A stretch of DNA of 64,000 nucleotides from Bernardetia sp. (lineage in GTDB: Bacteria; Bacteroidota; Bacteroidia; Cytophagales; Bernardetiaceae). The translations under genes were made by a program, and so were the position numbers. Position 1 is the stretch's first letter; every line of letters starts with the position of its first letter. Where the stretch lies: positions 1-64,000 of the forward strand of contig JAHDBD010000021.1 of the NCBI GenBank assembly GCA_020630575.1, written 5' to 3'. The notes under the pieces are model-generated. The model saw only the letters and a list, made by a program, of their open reading frames with translations, searched no databases and was not told the origin of the DNA. Shown here piece after piece: positions 43,767 to 51,366 of the stretch.

Positions 43767-43793
43767 GCCGTTGTTAGTGTCCCAACCAACGAC
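43767..43793. repeat. Dispersed hairpin element (GTTGGT/ACCAAC family), copy 2
   Basis: GCCGTTGTTAGTG, TCCC, AACCAACGACA between the two M16 genes. The arms pair imperfectly around a short loop. Confidence 0.65.
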
Positions 43794-43807
43794 ATAAATA
43801 TAAAAAA

Positions 43808-45880
43808 ATGAAAAATAAATTTATTTTAAGTATTGCCGTTTTAATGGCATTCTTATTTACTCAATGTACACCTGTTCCTTCTAGCTCTACTGGAAAATTA
43901 GATCGAAGCAAAGCTCCCAAAGCTGGAGAAGCTCGCAAAGTAGAAATTGCTAAATCTCAGTCCTTTACCTTAGAAAACGGCTTACAAGTTTTTGTAGTTG
44001 AAAACCATAAACTTCCACAAGTTTCTTATTCTTTAGTTGTCAATTATGATCCAATTATGGAAGGAAAGCGTGTCGGAATGCTCAATATGTTTGGCTCTAT
44101 GCTTCGTCGTGGAACAGAAAAACGCACAAAAGAAAAATTAGATGAAGAAATTGATTTTATGGGCGCAAATCTGATTGCCTATTCAAGAGGTATTTATGCT
44201 TCTTCTTTAAAACGTCATTCAGATAATTTGCTTTCTATTTTCTCAGATGTTCTTTACAATCCTTCTTTTTCAAATGAAGAATTAGAAAAAGTTCGTACTG
44301 AATCTTTATCTAGCTTACAATCTTTGCCTTCTAGTCCAGAGCAAATTGCAAATAATGTAGTTTCTAAGGTAAATTATGGGAACAATCATCCTTATGGAGA
44401 AGTAGAAACAGAAGCTACTTTAAATGCTGTTAAAAATGAGGATTTAAAAGATTTCCATCAGACTTATTTCCGTCCAAATGTTTCTTATTTGGCTATTGTA
44501 GGAGATATTACGTTAGAAGAAGCTAAAACTCAAGTAGAAAAACATTTTGCTCAATGGGAGAAAAAAGAAGTTCCTACTACAAAATACAATTCGCCAAAAG
44601 CTGCTGAAAAACCACAAGTGGCAATTTCAAATCGTGCTGGAGCTGTTCAGACAGTTATTAATGTTACTTATCCTGTTTATTATCCATTGAGTAGTAATGA
44701 TTATGTCGCTGCAAGACTCATGAACGGAATTTTGGGAAATAGTGGTTTTGGCGCAAGACTTATTCAAAATCTTCGTGAAGATAAGGCATATACGTATGGA
44801 GCATATTCTTCATTGAGTCCAGATGAGCTTTCATCTTCTTTTACTATGTCGGCAAGTGTCAGAAATGATGTTACTGATAGCGCAGTGGTTCAATTTTTAT
44901 ATGAATTGAAGCGTATAAAAGATGAACCTGTTTCTAAGGCTGAATTAGAGAGAGTAAAAGCTAGTTTGATTGGTTCATTTGTTCGCTCATTAGAAAATCC
45001 TCAAACAGTAGCAAATTTTGCGATTGATATTGCTAGATATAATTTACCTTCTGATTTTTATAGCAATTATATTCAAAAAATAAATGCTGTAACAGTAGAA
45101 GATATTCAAAATGCAGCCAAAAAATATATCAAACCTGAAAACATAACAATTGTAGCAGTAGGTGATCAAAGTATTTTGATAGAAAAATTAGCTCCCTTTG
45201 GAAATATTCAAATTTATGATGCTTTTGGAGAAATGGCAGCTCAAGCAGACCAACGCATTTTGATTGGAATGACAGCTGATAAAGTAATCCAAAACTATTT
45301 AACTAAAATTGGAGGTAAAAAATGGAATGAAGTTACTTCAATGAAAAAAGAACAAGTAATGAATGTTTCAGGAATGCAAATAGAGCAAAAATTATTCATT
45401 CAAAACCAGCAAAAACTAGCTTTAGAAGTTCCTAAAAGTGGAATAAAACAAGTCTATGATGGCAAAAAAGCCTATGTAGTAACACAAGGACAAAAACAAG
45501 AATTAACGGCTACACAAACTAATAGCATTAAAGAACAAACTTTTATTAATCCTTATGTTCAGTATGATAAATCAAATGGTTATTCTATTGAATTGGTAGG
45601 AGCGCAAGTAGTAGAAGATAAATCTGTCTTTGAAGTTAAAGTTACTCACAAAGATTACGGCGAACGTTTACAATATTTTGACCCTAAAACAGGACTTTTA
45701 ATTAAAGAAGTAACTGCAGGAGGAGAAATAATGATAAAAGATTATCGTAAAGTAGGAAATACTGGTCTTTTAGTAGCTTATAAAACAGAAGTTAATTCTC
45801 CACAAGGAGCATATACAGTTAATGTACAAAAAGTAGAATTCAACTCTACTATTGATGCTAAAGTATTTATGGTAGAATAG
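43808..45880 (+). CDS. M16-family inactive subunit, lipoprotein
   Basis: 690 residues. Lipobox FTQC, acylated Cys at residue 20. Residues 50-480 form the M16 fold, but the HxxEH site is absent: the equivalent stretch reads GMLNMFGSMLRRG, so no zinc is bound there. Residues about 490-690 form a beta-rich extension of the LolA/LppX type (VQNYLTKIGGKK at its start). Such inactive members pair with an active M16 protein to form the chamber. Located about 146 bp after the active gene. Confidence 0.88.
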   Translation: MKNKFILSIAVLMAFLFTQCTPVPSSSTGKLDRSKAPKAGEARKVEIAKSQSFTLENGLQVFVVENHKLPQVSYSLVVNYDPIMEGKRVGMLNMFGSMLRRGTEKRTKEKLDEEIDFMGANLIAYSRGIYASSLKRHSDNLLSIFSDVLYNPSFSNEELEKVRTESLSSLQSLPSSPEQIANNVVSKVNYGNNHPYGEVETEATLNAVKNEDLKDFHQTYFRPNVSYLAIVGDITLEEAKTQVEKHFAQWEKKEVPTTKYNSPKAAEKPQVAISNRAGAVQTVINVTYPVYYPLSSNDYVAARLMNGILGNSGFGARLIQNLREDKAYTYGAYSSLSPDELSSSFTMSASVRNDVTDSAVVQFLYELKRIKDEPVSKAELERVKASLIGSFVRSLENPQTVANFAIDIARYNLPSDFYSNYIQKINAVTVEDIQNAAKKYIKPENITIVAVGDQSILIEKLAPFGNIQIYDAFGEMAAQADQRILIGMTADKVIQNYLTKIGGKKWNEVTSMKKEQVMNVSGMQIEQKLFIQNQQKLALEVPKSGIKQVYDGKKAYVVTQGQKQELTATQTNSIKEQTFINPYVQYDKSNGYSIELVGAQVVEDKSVFEVKVTHKDYGERLQYFDPKTGLLIKEVTAGGEIMIKDYRKVGNTGLLVAYKTEVNSPQGAYTVNVQKVEFNSTIDAKVFMVE

Positions 45881-45900
45881 TATTCTATACATTTAAACAT

Positions 45901-45948
45901 AAAAAATGCGTCATTGATTAATAAAATTATATCAATGACGCATTTTTT
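45901..45948. terminator. Bidirectional terminator between convergent genes
   Basis: 18-bp perfect stem (45901-45918 with 45931-45948), 12-nt loop, A6/T6 flanks included in the stem. The strongest hairpin in the window; ends both the M16 lipoprotein gene and the DAHP synthase gene. Confidence 0.93.
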
Positions 45949-45964
45949 ATATAGTTAGATTTTC

Positions 45965-47071
45965 TTAGAAATCTTCTTTTCGTTCTGTCTGGATACGTAT
46001 AGATTCGTCATGAATAAGTTTGAAAACAGCTGAAACAAAATCAGGATTTATTTCCATTGTTTCTGCCCATTCAGGACGGCTTTCAAACACTTTCTGCCAA
46101 CGATCTAATTGGAAAATAGGCAAATTATTCTCTCTTTTATAATCTCCAATTTGCTTAACTAATTCCAAACGAGCAACAAAGTTTTCAACAACTTCTCTAT
46201 CAATTTTATCAATTTGGTTACGCAAGTCTTGTAATTTATCCGAAAGTCCAGCTTTTTCAAGTGTTTCTAAATTTCCTGTACGGATAACTAGTTTATCCAA
46301 AATTTCGGCAAGTCGTTGAGGCGTAACTTGTTGAGAAGCATCACTCCAAGCCTCATCAGGACTACGGTGTGTTTCTATCATCAAACCTTCATAATTCAAA
46401 TCCATTGCCTTTTGAGAAAGTGGGTAAATCAGTTCTCGTTTTCCTCCTATATGACTAGGGTCGCAAAGAAGTGGTAAAGTAGGTAATTTACTTTTAATTT
46501 CGATAGCTAATTGCCACATCGGCTCATTACGGTATTTTGTATTTCCATAACTTGAAAAACCACGATGCAAAGCTGCCATTTTGTTTATTCCTGCTTGATG
46601 AATGCGTTCAATTCCACCCATCCAAAGTGCAACATCTGGATTAATTGGGTTCTTTACGATAATAGGAACATCAACTCCTTTCAAAGAATCTGCAATTTCT
46701 TGCATCGTAAACGGATTTACAACACTTCTTGCACCAATCCATAAAATATCTACTTCATGTTTTAGAGCTTCTTCTACATGTTCGGGTTTGGCAACTTCGG
46801 TAGTGATAAGTTTTCCAGTAGCTTTTTTGACATCTAAGAGCCATTCTAAACCAATTTTTCCAACGCCTTCAAAGTTATTTGGGCGTGTACGAGGCTTCCA
46901 AATTCCTGCTCTCAAAACTTGAACTTTGTCATTTTTAGCTATTTCTTGACAAGTTTCCATTAATTGTTCAGGCGTTTCGGCACTACAAGGACCAGCAATA
47001 AACAAGGGATGATCTGCAGTATTCCAATTAGGATTATTTGGAAACCACGATGATAAAGGGGCAAATTCCAT
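45965..47071 (-). CDS. Bifunctional DAHP synthase / chorismate mutase
   Basis: 368 residues. The first 265 residues are a type I-beta DAHP synthase: IAGPCSAET, GIWKPRTRPNNFEG, WIGARSVVNPFTM, DPSHIGGKRE. Residues about 268-368 are an AroQ-class (type II) chorismate mutase with LRNQIDKIDREVVENFVARLELV. It condenses PEP and erythrose-4-phosphate and isomerises chorismate to prephenate, giving both ends of aromatic synthesis in one chain; the CM domain may also mediate feedback inhibition. The synthase-first order is typical of Bacteroidota. A perfect two-box promoter lies upstream. Confidence 0.95.
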   Translation of the reverse strand: MEFAPLSSWFPNNPNWNTADHPLFIAGPCSAETPEQLMETCQEIAKNDKVQVLRAGIWKPRTRPNNFEGVGKIGLEWLLDVKKATGKLITTEVAKPEHVEEALKHEVDILWIGARSVVNPFTMQEIADSLKGVDVPIIVKNPINPDVALWMGGIERIHQAGINKMAALHRGFSSYGNTKYRNEPMWQLAIEIKSKLPTLPLLCDPSHIGGKRELIYPLSQKAMDLNYEGLMIETHRSPDEAWSDASQQVTPQRLAEILDKLVIRTGNLETLEKAGLSDKLQDLRNQIDKIDREVVENFVARLELVKQIGDYKRENNLPIFQLDRWQKVFESRPEWAETMEINPDFVSAVFKLIHDESIRIQTERKEDF

Positions 47072-47135
47072 AAATATATAAATAAAGTTGTCTGATTAAA
47101 TACAAACAACAACGTAATTATTCTAAAATAAAGTT

Positions 47136-47166
47136 CAAAGGTAGTCAAAATGATTTTTCGAACAAA
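47136..47166 (-). promoter_or_regulatory. Consensus promoter of the DAHP synthase gene
   Basis: Minus strand: TTTG (complement of 47163-47166), exactly 19 nt, TACCTTTG (complement of 47136-47143). Both boxes match the Bacteroidetes consensus perfectly. Predicted start near 47129, leader about 58 nt. Confidence 0.7.
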
Positions 47167-47201
47167 GATGAATAAGGAGAATAATTTTGTGTTAAAAAAA
47201 A

Positions 47202-47564
47202 TTATTTTACAGGTTTATGTTCGGCAATTTTTTGCTGTAAAGCGTATAAATATTGCTGCACTTGTTGCGATTGTTCCGTACTGTTCTTGAAACGTTTTTT
47301 TATAAATGTGTCATTGTTTAATTGCTCGGCTTGCAGTGTTTCTATATGTTCGAAGAGAGAAAACTCTTCTCTTTCAGCATCCAATTTTTGTTTTTGTGCT
47401 TTTTTGAATTGCTCTTTAAGCTGTTGATAAACAAGTGGTTCTACTTTTGATTCTATTTCTTTCCAAAGGGAAGCCGAAATTTGAACAAATATAAGTTCTC
47501 CATTTTTATCAATTATTTTAGTGAGATGAGCTGTTTGAAAAGCCTCATTTTCAAAATCTTTCAT
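47202..47564 (-). CDS. Hypothetical coiled-coil protein
   Basis: 120 residues. A short mixed N-terminal part is followed from about residue 45 by a Gln/Glu/Lys-rich helical region that should form a coiled coil. No signal peptide, membrane segment or known motif. Sits between the DAHP synthase promoter and a small FecR-like gene transcribed divergently. Confidence 0.5.
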   Translation of the reverse strand: MKDFENEAFQTAHLTKIIDKNGELIFVQISASLWKEIESKVEPLVYQQLKEQFKKAQKQKLDAEREEFSLFEHIETLQAEQLNNDTFIKKRFKNSTEQSQQVQQYLYALQQKIAEHKPVK

Positions 47565-47709
47565 TATTTAATTAAAATTAGCTACTACATAAATTAACAT
47601 AATTTAAAATTTGACAAATAGGGTAATTTCTTATTTTATTCGTCATTATATCAACTAAATTATATTCATTACTTCTTACTTTTTATTATTTCCCAAATCT
47701 ATTTCAATC

Positions 47710-47892
47710 ATGCCAATAAAAATAAAGTATCTTCAGCTCATTACCAAACAATTAAGTGGACAAATTACTGAAAAAGAATCTCAAATGCTACAAAAATGGC
47801 TTTCTAAAAGTCCTTTAAATCAAGTTCTTTTTGCAGATCAAGAAAATGTTTGGCAGTCTTTTCATAATAAAAATATAAATATTTCTGCATAG
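47710..47892 (+). CDS. Orphan FecR/anti-sigma N-terminal domain (DUF4880-like), possibly a remnant
   Basis: 60 residues. The stretch ITKQLSGQITEKESQMLQKW followed by SPLNQVLFADQENVW matches the N-terminal helical domain of FecR-type anti-sigma factors, which binds the sigma factor in the cytoplasm. The transmembrane helix and periplasmic FecR domain, normally another 250 residues, are absent; a stop follows immediately and no FecI-type sigma gene is nearby. It could be a decayed gene or a functional stand-alone antagonist. Confidence 0.6.
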   Translation: MPIKIKYLQLITKQLSGQITEKESQMLQKWLSKSPLNQVLFADQENVWQSFHNKNINISA

Positions 47893-48057
47893 AAAGTATT
47901 TTTGTTGGTGTTTGTTACATTAAAACATCAATAAATATAGTTACAGCAGTATTTCTATAAAAAAATATAGCTTTTTGATAAGAGAATTGATAAATTTGAA
48001 CTTTCTAAGAGAATTTAGAAAACATTCAGTTTATTGATTCTCTTTTTGTTTCTTTTA

Positions 48058-48077
48058 AACAGACTGGGAAGTCTGTT
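48058..48077. repeat. AGACT/AGTCT palindrome, copy 1
   Basis: AACAGACT-GGGA-AGTCTGTT, an 8-bp perfect stem with a 4-nt loop, 24 bp upstream of the SGNH hydrolase start. A related palindrome is at 53219-53234. Confidence 0.65.
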
Positions 48078-48100
48078 ATACTTAAATTGCTTTCATCAAA

Positions 48101-48910
48101 TTGTCTGATTTTCTTTCCCCTTCTCCTCAAAAAAAGTCTTCTACTTCTAATCTATACAATTTATTTTCTGTGTGGTTGGTTGTTTTGTGTGTCATTTTGG
48201 GTTTGTATGCAATGGATAGCTATGAAAAACCTATAAATTTTGATTTGTCTATCAAAAAACCAAATTCAAAACAGTTATTTACGCCTCCTTCAACTGATTT
48301 TTTGTATAAACAATTAGCCAAACAAACCTTTTTTATTGTCGACTCTTTAGAGTTAGCTCGCAAAAATAGCATTGACACATCGGCACAGCGTATTTTATTG
48401 ACTGGCGACTCTATGTCAGAAGGATTATATTTAGCTTTTCGAAGTTATGCAGAATACAATAATCATTATTTGAAAGGTAGAATTTGGTACAGTTCGCTCA
48501 CCATTCAATGGAGTAAAACTGATAGTTTGAAGAGTTTGATAGAAATTTATAAGCCTACAATTGTGATTTTTACGCTAGGAGCAAACGAGCTTTTCAGAAC
48601 TGATATTTACGAACGAGAAAAAGACATTCAAGATATTATTGCACAAGCTGGCGATACGCCTTTTATTTGGGTAGGTCCTCCAAACTGGAAAGACGATACA
48701 GGAATTAATGAAATTATTGAGCGAAATATGCCTTCAAATACTTTTTTCTTATCTAAAGATTTAGAGTTTGATAGAGAAAGAGATGGCGCACACCCAACAC
48801 GAGAATCATCAAGATATTGGGCTGATACGATTGCTACTTGGATTATGAATAAATCTCGTCATAAAATTTTATTAGAAAAACCTGTTTCAGAAGGTTCGCA
48901 TAATAAATAA
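48101..48910 (+). CDS. SGNH/GDSL-type hydrolase, membrane-anchored
   Basis: 269 residues starting at a TTG codon (48101); no ATG precedes the membrane helix in frame and a stop lies at 48083, so TTG is the best start. A transmembrane helix spans about 20-40. The SGNH blocks are visible: GDSMSEG (Ser nucleophile, about residue 105-111), Gly and Asn in LGANELF, and the DGAHPT Asp/His pair near 228-233. It should hydrolyse an ester, such as an acetyl group on a glycan, on the periplasmic side. Ends 25 bp from the convergent gene at 48936. Confidence 0.82.
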   Translation: MSDFLSPSPQKKSSTSNLYNLFSVWLVVLCVILGLYAMDSYEKPINFDLSIKKPNSKQLFTPPSTDFLYKQLAKQTFFIVDSLELARKNSIDTSAQRILLTGDSMSEGLYLAFRSYAEYNNHYLKGRIWYSSLTIQWSKTDSLKSLIEIYKPTIVIFTLGANELFRTDIYEREKDIQDIIAQAGDTPFIWVGPPNWKDDTGINEIIERNMPSNTFFLSKDLEFDRERDGAHPTRESSRYWADTIATWIMNKSRHKILLEKPVSEGSHNK

Positions 48911-48935
48911 GAAAAATATTAGCTAAACTACATTC

Positions 48936-49553
48936 TTAATAGTTTGAAATTTCATACAATTTATAAATATAAAATATATCCGTGTGAATAGTATCAAACT
49001 CTGGATATTTTTCAGTCAATAGCTTTCTTTCTTGTATAAGAGCTTTAGCCTCTAAACGAGAGTTAAACAGTTCATTTTCATTTAATAGATTTGAAAAAAG
49101 TTTTGTATGAGCAAAATTTAGCAAATATTTATCTTCTATATCATCTGATAAATTTTGAATAGATTTACTAATTGGTTTATATCCTTCAATTTTGAGTAAA
49201 GATTGAAAAACTCTATCACAAATATCATATCCTAGAAATTTGTATTGAGAATCTAGTATCGTTTCATCTTTGTCAGATACATCAATACAAGCCATCAAAT
49301 AAAAATCTTTTCCAATTTTTTTATACTCTTCCACTAGGCTTTTAGCAACATCTATATCATATAAAAAATTATTATCTTCACTCTTATCAGTAGGTAATAG
49401 ATTAACATGTTTTATAAATAGTTCAAGCTCTTCTTTGTTTTCGTTTGGAATAAGATTAAATCTAAAAGCACCATGCCGAAAAACACCTTTATAATTACTT
49501 TTAATTTTGCTAGTAGGATTGTCTTTTCCCATCAATAAATATCCTATTTCCAT
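48936..49553 (-). CDS. Hypothetical protein
   Basis: 205 residues, no signal peptide. Acidic, Leu/Lys/Asp-rich, mixed alpha/beta, with a central LMACIDVSDKDE segment. I recognise no family. It is A+T-rich with Arg almost always AGA, like other accessory-looking genes in this window; the size and composition would fit an immunity-type protein, but no toxin adjoins it, so that is only a thought. Confidence 0.45.
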   Translation of the reverse strand: MEIGYLLMGKDNPTSKIKSNYKGVFRHGAFRFNLIPNENKEELELFIKHVNLLPTDKSEDNNFLYDIDVAKSLVEEYKKIGKDFYLMACIDVSDKDETILDSQYKFLGYDICDRVFQSLLKIEGYKPISKSIQNLSDDIEDKYLLNFAHTKLFSNLLNENELFNSRLEAKALIQERKLLTEKYPEFDTIHTDIFYIYKLYEISNY

Positions 49554-49584
49554 AACTCAAAAATTATAATTCACAACTAATAAC

Positions 49585-50166
49585 CTAGTGCATTCTGTCT
49601 CCACGAAGCTCCAAACTTTTCATAATTTCAGATTCGTAATTCAAAAATTCTTGCCAGCGTTTATCTACTTTTTCTTTTGGTAAATATTCTTTCGCCAAAC
49701 CAATAAAAACGGTATAATGACGAGCTTCTGAAACCATGAGTTCACGATAAAATTTCTTTAACTCTTCATCTTCTATTGTATTTGAAAGCATTTTGAAACG
49801 CTCACAACTACGTGCTTCTATCAGCGCATTTACCAAAAGATTATCCAAAAGACGCATTTCTTCACTTCCTCCTTTTACCATAAAATTGCGTAATTTGAGT
49901 GCATATTCATCTTTTCGTTTTCCTCCAAAAGTTAGGTTTCTTTTGCGAAGTTGTTCCAAAACCATTTCAAAATGTGTCCATTCTTCGGCAACGATTGGCG
50001 AAAGTGTATCGACAAGTTTTGGCAAATGACTATACGTAACAATCAAAGAAATACAAGAAGAAGCTGCTTTTTGTTCGCAATAAGCGTGGTCTGTCAAGAT
50101 AGCTTCGATACTTTCTTGGGCTAATTCTGTCCAGCGTGGGTCGGTTGGGAGTTGAAGATGAAGCAT
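49585..50166 (-). CDS. miaE: tRNA-(ms2io6A)-hydroxylase MiaE-like
   Basis: 193 residues, close to MiaE length. A ferritin-like di-iron four-helix bundle: Glu and His ligands are visible in ASSC..EEWTHFEMVLEQL (about 72-90), EARSCERFKML (about 114-124) and SEARHYTVF (about 143-151). MiaE hydroxylates the isopentenyl side chain of 2-methylthio-N6-isopentenyladenosine at tRNA position 37 using O2. Heptamer repeats and a palindrome lie just upstream. I am confident of the di-iron family, slightly less of the tRNA substrate. Confidence 0.85.
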   Translation of the reverse strand: MLHLQLPTDPRWTELAQESIEAILTDHAYCEQKAASSCISLIVTYSHLPKLVDTLSPIVAEEWTHFEMVLEQLRKRNLTFGGKRKDEYALKLRNFMVKGGSEEMRLLDNLLVNALIEARSCERFKMLSNTIEDEELKKFYRELMVSEARHYTVFIGLAKEYLPKEKVDKRWQEFLNYESEIMKSLELRGDRMH

Positions 50167-50172
50167 AAATAA

Positions 50173-50200
50173 ATTATGAATTAAAAATTACGAATTACGT
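50173..50200. repeat. Heptamer array upstream of miaE
   Basis: Four 7-mers, ATTATGA, ATTAAAA, ATTACGA, ATTACGT, start 7 bp from the miaE start codon. Confidence 0.65.
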
Positions 50201-50206
50201 TTTAAG

Positions 50207-50236
50207 ATTGTCAAGACACTTTCAAGTGTCAGACAA
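50207..50236. repeat. Near-perfect palindrome between miaE and doxX
   Basis: ATTGTCAAGACACT.T / A.AGTGTCAGACAAT: a 13-14-bp arm pair with one bulge and a 2-nt centre. No T tract, so it is more likely a dispersed hairpin or operator than a terminator. Confidence 0.55.
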
Positions 50237-50253
50237 TTAAAAATAGTAGATAG

Positions 50254-50706
50254 TTAAAACCTTATAGAACTCAGATATACCCAAACAATAAATAGTAACT
50301 GTAATGGAATTCTGAACCATAAATAAGATAGTCCATAGCCATTAAAAGTAGCTTTTTGTAAATCAACTTGTTTGATAGCTGCATAAATATTTGCAGGAAG
50401 CAAAATTACAAAAAAGACAATAAGAATCCACGCTGAATATACTTTCCAATTAGGAACTAACAACCCAATGCCTAAAATAATTTCTACTACTCCTGTAAAA
50501 TAGATTAATTCTGTTTTAAACGGAATTATAGGTGGCAGCATCATTGTCATTCCTTTTGTAAAAGCAAAATGTCCGATGGCAGTAAAGCACAACATGGCAC
50601 ACATGGCTATTCGTGCAGCCAAAACAACATCATATTTTTGATTAAAAAATCGTATAATAAAAATTGAAAGCACAAAAACGACAAGTAAAATTACTAATGG
50701 TTTCAT
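50254..50706 (-). CDS. DoxX-family membrane protein
   Basis: 150 residues with four transmembrane helices (about 3-21, 30-50, 66-84 and 87-110, with a last segment at 128-146). The ELIYFTGVVEIILGIGLLVPN stretch is the DoxX signature region. DoxX-like proteins are linked to membrane-associated redox or thiosulfate oxidation, but most members are uncharacterised. It follows the Crp/Fnr gene on the same strand, separated by 81 bp, so it may be controlled by it. Confidence 0.82.
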   Translation of the reverse strand: MKPLVILLVVFVLSIFIIRFFNQKYDVVLAARIAMCAMLCFTAIGHFAFTKGMTMMLPPIIPFKTELIYFTGVVEIILGIGLLVPNWKVYSAWILIVFFVILLPANIYAAIKQVDLQKATFNGYGLSYLWFRIPLQLLFIVWVYLSSIRF

Positions 50707-50787
50707 AGATATAGTATTTAGATTATGATAAATGTTTAAGTTTTGACAAATATCACTATCTAAAATAGCTAAGACAATGAACCTAAG

Positions 50788-51354
50788 TTAAGAAATACGT
50801 TTGCGAATTCGACTGAGTGCCTGTGGTGTAATTCCGATATAAGAAGCAATGTATTTTAAAGGAATAAATTGCAATAAATGAGGTTGTTCTGTAAACAGAT
50901 TTAGATAACGCTGTTCTGCACTTTGATTCAGTAAGGATAATTCTCGTTTAGATTTTTTCAAAAACAACTCTTCACTCGCTAGTCTTCCAATTTTGTTTCC
51001 AATTTGAGTTTGCTGATAAATTTGTTGTAAATCTTGATAAGTCAAACTCCAAAGAATTGTATCTGATAGTGTTTCTAATTCATAACTAGAAACTTCTTGA
51101 GTTATAAAAGAATCATAAGCACTCACAAAGTTAGATTGGAATGCAAATCCAAATGTAAAATCTTCTGTTTCTTGTGGAATATAAAAACGGATAATTCCAG
51201 CTTCTATAAAAGAAAGATAATTTTCTATTTGTCCTACTTTGAGTAAATTAGTTTTTTTTGAAAACTCTCTTTTTATTAATTTCGAAGAAAATATTTCCCA
51301 ATCTTTTTCAGAAATATCTACCTGTTTTTGAAAATATGTTTTTATCTCAATCAT
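50788..51354 (-). CDS. Crp/Fnr-family transcriptional regulator
   Basis: 188 residues. An N-terminal cyclic-nucleotide-binding-like beta roll (about 20-115) and a C-terminal winged helix with PLKYIASYIGITPQALSRIR as the recognition helix region. There are no N-terminal Cys for an Fe-S cluster, so it is not a classical Fnr. The cNMP phosphate-binding Arg/Ser motif is not evident, so the effector is unknown. It starts only 12 nt after the TPR gene stop, so the two form an operon, with doxX downstream as the likely target. Confidence 0.85.
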   Translation of the reverse strand: MIEIKTYFQKQVDISEKDWEIFSSKLIKREFSKKTNLLKVGQIENYLSFIEAGIIRFYIPQETEDFTFGFAFQSNFVSAYDSFITQEVSSYELETLSDTILWSLTYQDLQQIYQQTQIGNKIGRLASEELFLKKSKRELSLLNQSAEQRYLNLFTEQPHLLQFIPLKYIASYIGITPQALSRIRKRIS

Positions 51355-51366
51355 TTTGATTCTTTC

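Noticed and set aside
47901..47920. TTGTTGGTGTTTG as a fifth GTTGGT-type hairpin element
   Set aside because: The ACCAAC arm is missing and the flanks do not match the other copies.
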